Assembly: GCA_019449415.1 (NCBI GenBank) | Contig: JAGRPP010000030.1 | Location: 1 to 64,000, forward strand | Length of the DNA stretch: 64,000 nt | Source: Geothrix sp. | GTDB taxonomy: Bacteria; Acidobacteriota; Holophagae; Holophagales; Holophagaceae | Reading direction: 5' to 3' | Part shown: piece after piece, positions 60,943 to 64,000 of the stretch | Layout of the letters: every line of letters starts with the position of its first letter | Numbering within the stretch: position 1 is the stretch's first letter | Program-made: the position numbers and the translations under genes | Notes under the pieces: generated by a model | The model's input: only the letters and a program-made list of their open reading frames with translations | Databases searched by the model: none | Told to the model about the DNA's origin: nothing

Positions 60943-61881
60943 TCAGCCCTGGCACACGCGATTCCGCCCCCCGGCCTTGGCCCGATAGAGGGCCGCGTCG
61001 GCCCGGGCCAGCAGCTGGCCCGCATCCTGGTCTCCCGGGAGGCGCTCCGCGATGCCCAGGCTGCAGGTGACTTCCAGCCCCCCTCCGGGCAGGGGCACCG
61101 GCGTCGAGGCCACGGCCTTCCGCAGGCGCTCGGCGAAGGTCAGGGCGCCACCCAGGTCGGTCTCCGGCAGGATCATCAGGAACTCCTCGCCGCCGATGCG
61201 CCCCGCCAGATCCGCTTCGCGCTGGGTGGCCAGCAGGCGCTCCCCGATGACCCGCAGCACGAAGTCCCCGGCGCCATGGCCCAGGGTGTCGTTGATCTGC
61301 TTGAAGCAATCCAGGTCGCACACCGCCACGGACAGGGGCCGGTCGTACCGCAGGCTCAGGCCGAACCGAGTCTGCAACTCCGACAGAGCGCTGCTGCGGT
61401 TGGCCAGGCCCGTCAGCGGATCCCGGGTGCTCAGGTCGAGCAGGGTCTCGTGGAAGGCCCGCTCCAGGGCATCCAGCGCCACCAGCTTCAGCACATGCCC
61501 CCCGATGGACAGGCGGTCTCCCGCCTGGAGCGTGGTAATCCCCCGCACGCGCTCCCCGTTCACGAGCGTCCCGTTGGTAGAGCCGAGGTCCTCCAGCTCG
61601 ACCCGCCCTTCCACCAGGGCGAGCCGAGCATGGAGCCGGCTCACCTCGCCATCCAGCAGCGCCAACTGGGCCTGGGGCGCCCGGCCGATCAGCGACTCTC
61701 CCGGCGGCAGCGGGAAGATTCGGCCCAGGGCCGCGCCCGCATAGGCCACCAGGGCCCATTCCGCCGGCAGGGCCGAGGTCTCGGCTTCCGTTTTCGCGCG
61801 CACCATCGTGGGCATCTCGGGGGAAACCGACGCCACCGGCAGGGCCGGTTCCGCTTGTCCGGGTGGATGCGTTCGTTTCAA
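60943..61881 (-). CDS. FHA-GGDEF diguanylate cyclase (GGEEF intact)
   Basis: The product is 312 aa, a paralogue of the next gene. FHA domain (~40-145): LIGRAPQAQLALLDGEVSRLH and LGSTNGTLVNGERV. The GGDEF domain (~155-312) has DLDCFKQINDTLGHG and an intact GGEEF. It should make cyclic di-GMP. FHA binding of phosphothreonine could couple this to the nearby kinase. Overlaps the 261-aa gene by ATGA. Confidence 0.9.
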   Translation of the reverse strand: MKRTHPPGQAEPALPVASVSPEMPTMVRAKTEAETSALPAEWALVAYAGAALGRIFPLPPGESLIGRAPQAQLALLDGEVSRLHARLALVEGRVELEDLGSTNGTLVNGERVRGITTLQAGDRLSIGGHVLKLVALDALERAFHETLLDLSTRDPLTGLANRSSALSELQTRFGLSLRYDRPLSVAVCDLDCFKQINDTLGHGAGDFVLRVIGERLLATQREADLAGRIGGEEFLMILPETDLGGALTFAERLRKAVASTPVPLPGGGLEVTCSLGIAERLPGDQDAGQLLARADAALYRAKAGGRNRVCQG

Positions 61882-62663
61882 GATTCCTCCACGAAACAGC
61901 TGACCAGCGCGCCGTCGTCCTTCCGCCGGGCCAGGATGAAGGGGGCACGCGGAGCGGAGGCCGCCACGGGCTCCAGATGGACAAAGATCCGGCCCGACCG
62001 CGCATCATGCCGAAGATCGGCCACGCCCTTGCGGGGGATCCGGAACAGGCCCAGCACCTCGAGGTTCCGGACATTCTCGCCCGTGCCCCGCACCAGCTGG
62101 AGGCTGTACCGCATCCACAAGCCCTTGGGTAGGTGGTGGATGTCCTCGCCGCGGATGGGCACCGGCAAAGCGAAGGCGGCCTCCAGCCCAGCCCGCCCCA
62201 CCCCGCCCTCCAGGGCGGGATCCAGGCGCCGGACACCGGGCCGGAGCAGCGGGTCCGACAGGCGCCGCGCCGCCGGGCGCGCGAGCGGCTCCGCCTGGCC
62301 GGCGACCGCAATCCTGCGCGGCAGGGGAGGAACGCCCACCCGCGCGGCCCGGCCCGACTCCAGCGACGCCATGCGGACCACGGTGGCCTCCGTCCCCCAG
62401 CGGGCCCAGCCGGACTCCGCCCTCAGCGGGGCTTCAAAGGGTTCCAGAGCCCGGCTTTCCACCGCCTCCCGGAAGAGCGGCATGTCCCGCAGGTCGGCGT
62501 GAGGCGCCTCCAACCCTGTCCGCGCCACCGCGCCCAGGCCGGAGGATCCATGGCTGTGGGGAGCGAAGGGCTCCGGGGAGGCCTCGACCACCGCCAGGCT
62601 GGAGAACGCCCGCCGCAGCGTTTCCGCCGCGTCCGACATTGCCTCCTTCATCCGTCCGAACAT
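61878..62663 (-). CDS. Hypothetical protein (261 aa) of the signalling operon
   Basis: No family is recognised. A disordered Ala/Arg/Pro-rich middle (~60-150) precedes a folded C-terminal part (~165-261; e.g. LPKGLWMRYSLQLVRGTGE). It overlaps the downstream FHA-GGDEF gene (ATGA) and the upstream gene (TGATG), so it is co-translated with both. Confidence 0.6.
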   Translation of the reverse strand: MFGRMKEAMSDAAETLRRAFSSLAVVEASPEPFAPHSHGSSGLGAVARTGLEAPHADLRDMPLFREAVESRALEPFEAPLRAESGWARWGTEATVVRMASLESGRAARVGVPPLPRRIAVAGQAEPLARPAARRLSDPLLRPGVRRLDPALEGGVGRAGLEAAFALPVPIRGEDIHHLPKGLWMRYSLQLVRGTGENVRNLEVLGLFRIPRKGVADLRHDARSGRIFVHLEPVAASAPRAPFILARRKDDGALVSCFVEES

Positions 62664-63211
62664 CAGGAGCCCTTCACCACCAGGCTCTGGAGGGCCGCAC
62701 CCACGCGCTCCAGGGGCTCCACGAGGTCCATGTGGTAGCCGGCCTCCAGCAGCTTCGGCACGGCCTGCTCCTGGGCCGCCGCATCCACCGAGGTGGCGAA
62801 CATCACGCGCAGCGGTGCCGCGCCTTCCGCCAGCTGGATCAGCAGATCCCGCGGCCCGGCGCGGAACACATCGCCCACCTTCGCCAGCGGGGATTCCTGG
62901 CTCTTCTGCACCGCCATCACGGGGTACTTCGCGTCTCCGGCCCAGCCTCCCGCCAGCTCCGAGGCGCTCAGGATGAACAGATCCGGCGCGGCCTTCAGCT
63001 CCTTGAGGAGCGTCTTCTGGATGACTTCCTCTTTCAGGTGCGGCTCCAGCGACTTGCCGTAGAGGATGCCCTGCAGCCGGGTGGGCGTGATCGGCTCGGT
63101 GTAGCGGAAGTCCAGGGGGATGCCCGAGGTATCCGTCACCAGGAGGCCTCCCAGGTAGCTCGCCCCCTCCTTGACCGCCATGAAATAGGCCAGTTTGATC
63201 GGTTCCGCCAT
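62663..63211 (-). CDS. Hypothetical cytoplasmic protein (182 aa), first operon gene
   Basis: Soluble alpha/beta protein, no signal peptide. IKLAYFMAVKEG and FRYTEPITPTRLQGILYGK in the first half look conserved; no family is assigned. AGGGG lies upstream. First of six genes ending with the kinase. Confidence 0.65.
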   Translation of the reverse strand: MAEPIKLAYFMAVKEGASYLGGLLVTDTSGIPLDFRYTEPITPTRLQGILYGKSLEPHLKEEVIQKTLLKELKAAPDLFILSASELAGGWAGDAKYPVMAVQKSQESPLAKVGDVFRAGPRDLLIQLAEGAAPLRVMFATSVDAAAQEQAVPKLLEAGYHMDLVEPLERVGAALQSLVVKGS

Positions 63212-63263
63212 GTCGTCCCCTCTATCATTGGAAGGTTACTGCGCCCATCGGCAGAACCCCCCC

Positions 63264-63291
63264 TTGCCTTTTGCCCCGCACCTGATACATT
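63264..63291 (+). promoter_or_regulatory. Promoter of the tRNA-Gln/tRNA-Glu operon
   Basis: TTGCCT and TACATT, 16 bases apart, with an extended -10 TG (TGATACATT). Transcription would begin about 9 bases before tRNA-Gln. Confidence 0.6.
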
Positions 63292-63306
63292 GGATCTTCC
63301 ACTCGT

Positions 63307-63381
63307 TGGGGAGTGGTCTAATGGTAGGACAACGGTTTCTGGTACCGTCAGGTGAGGGTTCAAATCCTTCCTCCCCAACCA
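63307..63381 (+). tRNA. tRNA-Gln(CUG)
   Basis: Acceptor TGGGGAG pairs with CTCCCCA; anticodon CTG at 63339-63341; T-arm GAGGGTTCAAATCCTTC; CCA encoded at 63379-63381. Confidence 0.95.
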
Positions 63382-63398
63382 TTCACAACTTGTTCGAT

Positions 63399-63473
63399 GG
63401 TCCCATCGTATAGCGGTTAGTACACCGCCCTCTCACGGCGGGAACAGGGGTTCGATTCCCCTTGGGACTACCA
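63399..63473 (+). tRNA. tRNA-Glu(CUC), second integration target
   Basis: Acceptor 63399-63405 pairs with 63463-63469. Anticodon CTC at 63432-63434 and encoded CCA at 63471-63473. The 3' part (63433-63473) is repeated, with two changes, at 63939-63977. It lies 17 bases after tRNA-Gln. Confidence 0.95.
63433..63473 (+). repeat. Left repeat of the miniature element
   Basis: The 3' part of tRNA-Glu(CUC). It matches 63939-63977 except for G/A at tRNA position 43 (63441 vs 63947) and one missing G in the copy. Confidence 0.85.
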
Positions 63474-63477
63474 GCAA

Positions 63478-63508
63478 GCCCCCTAGAGAAATCTAGGGGG
63501 CCTTTGTT
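63478..63508 (+). terminator. Terminator after tRNA-Glu(CUC), element-borne
   Basis: Perfect 10-bp stem GCCCCCTAGA/TCTAGGGGGC with a 4-base loop GAAA and tail CTTTGTTTTTT. Loop (GAGAAATC in context) and tail resemble the terminator at 145-180. Confidence 0.9.
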
Positions 63509-63540
63509 TTTTATCGACCCTCTTCGAGATGCGCTGAGGG

Positions 63541-63562
63541 TAATACGGGAAATATACGGAAA
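63541..63562 (+). repeat. Paired ATACGGAAA-like motif of the miniature element
   Basis: ATACGGGAA at 63543-63551 and ATACGGAAA at 63554-63562, in the same orientation and spacing as at 209-230. Confidence 0.65.
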
Positions 63563-63673
63563 GTCCGTCGAGGACTCTGGTTCGCCCTTGGTGCTCCACG
63601 GGGTGGATCTCCGGGGACTCGCCAATTTTTGTCGATTGGTTTCGGCCACCTTGTCCTTCAGCAAGGAGGCCCC

Positions 63674-63904
63674 ATGGCAAAGATCGGCAGACCCATCGCC
63701 CTTCCCGGCCCACTCGGTGATCTGGCCCACAAGCTGGGCGGCGTTGGCCCCCTGGCGGAAGAGGTCGGCGTCAGCGCCCGGACGGTTCGTCGTTGGGCCC
63801 ACGGAGACCCAATGCTCCCGATGGCCCGCAAGGTGCTCACGCGACTCTTCAAGAAGCATGGCGTGAACTCAAGCTGCCTTTTCGATCCCGATCCTGAACC
63901 CTGA
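63674..63904 (+). CDS. Small HTH protein (76 aa), paralogue of 366-581
   Basis: ATG 63674 follows AAGGAGG. It aligns almost end to end with the 71-aa protein of the large island: MAKIGRPI start, helix-turn-helix VGPLAEEVGV then SARTVRRWAHGD. The C-terminal ~10 residues differ. As the only gene in the miniature element, it is probably the core regulator of this element family. Confidence 0.8.
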   Translation: MAKIGRPIALPGPLGDLAHKLGGVGPLAEEVGVSARTVRRWAHGDPMLPMARKVLTRLFKKHGVNSSCLFDPDPEP

Positions 63905-63938
63905 CCCCGGAGCCCGGCTCCAGGGAGCAGGACCGCGG

Positions 63939-63977
63939 TCACGGCGAGAACAGGGGTTCGATTCCCCTTGGACTACC
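63939..63977 (+). repeat. Degenerate right copy of the tRNA-Glu(CUC) 3' end
   Basis: Matches 63433-63473 with one substitution (A for G at 63947) and one deleted G in the acceptor strand. Such decay suggests an old insertion. Confidence 0.8.
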
Positions 63978-64000
63978 AAACACGGCCCGGCTCACGCCGG

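Larger units (their letters stand above)
63433..63977 (+). mobile_element. Miniature insertion in tRNA-Glu(CUC), 506-bp repeat-to-repeat spacing
   Basis: Between the tRNA 3' repeat and its degenerate copy lie a terminator, a paired ATACGGAAA-like motif and one HTH gene, in the same order as the left end of the large island. There is no integrase. It is either a non-autonomous element that could be moved in trans by a related integrase, or a deletion remnant. Confidence 0.75.

Overview
The window is GC-rich and densely coded. Gene content (NrfHA nitrite ammonification, many Ser/Thr kinase and FHA signalling proteins, AddAB, a KirBac channel, a Trm112-like/heptose kinase pair) suggests a Gram-negative bacterium, probably an acidobacterium of the Holophaga/Geothrix type. 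That placement is inference from gene content and style, not a database match.

Region 1 (1-12696) is a mobile island inserted in a tRNA gene. After tRNA-Lys(UUU) and tRNA-Glu(UUC) comes a 12.55-kb integrative element. It is bounded by a 45-bp direct repeat of the 3' half of tRNA-Glu (98-142 and 12652-12696, one mismatch). Its left arm, on the + strand, carries a terminator, paired ATACGGAAA repeats, a 71-aa HTH protein, a Nudix-like protein and a type III restriction-modification pair (Mod, Res). Its right arm, on the - strand, carries a 116-aa HTH protein, an HUH rolling-circle-type Rep, a small excisionase-like protein, a 328-aa unknown and a tyrosine integrase.

Region 2 (12697-63211) is chromosome. 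In order it holds: a ~500-bp scar; addB-addA; small unknown proteins; a LytS/LytTR two-component pair; an HU protein; a membrane zinc protease; an MBL hydrolase; a secreted MsrB-MsrA fusion; serine acetyltransferase; plsC and a periplasmic cyclophilin; prepilin peptidase; a KirBac channel; methylmalonyl-CoA epimerase; a Cache sensor; a YecH-like protein; holB-tmk; a zinc-ribbon/GYF-like protein; rfaE1 with a 55-aa Trm112-like gene; a TDT transporter; DAHP synthase; a 901-aa Ser/Thr kinase with a beta-propeller; a membrane HdrD-like Fe-S oxidoreductase; signal peptidase; murA; WYL regulators; prs; nrfA/nrfH; a DUF4097 protein; and a six-gene signalling operon (two unknowns, two FHA-GGDEF proteins and a Ser/Thr kinase with HEAT-like repeats).

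Region 3 (63264-64000) repeats the theme of Region 1 in miniature. A promoter drives tRNA-Gln(CUG) and tRNA-Glu(CUC). The tRNA-Glu carries a 506-bp insertion with the same left-end module (terminator, ATACGGAAA pair, homologous 76-aa HTH gene), closed by a degenerate copy of the tRNA 3' end. Both right-hand att copies differ from their tRNA at the same base (tRNA position 43, G to A).

The most notable feature is this pair of related elements, one large and defence-carrying, one apparently miniature, in two different tRNA-Glu genes.
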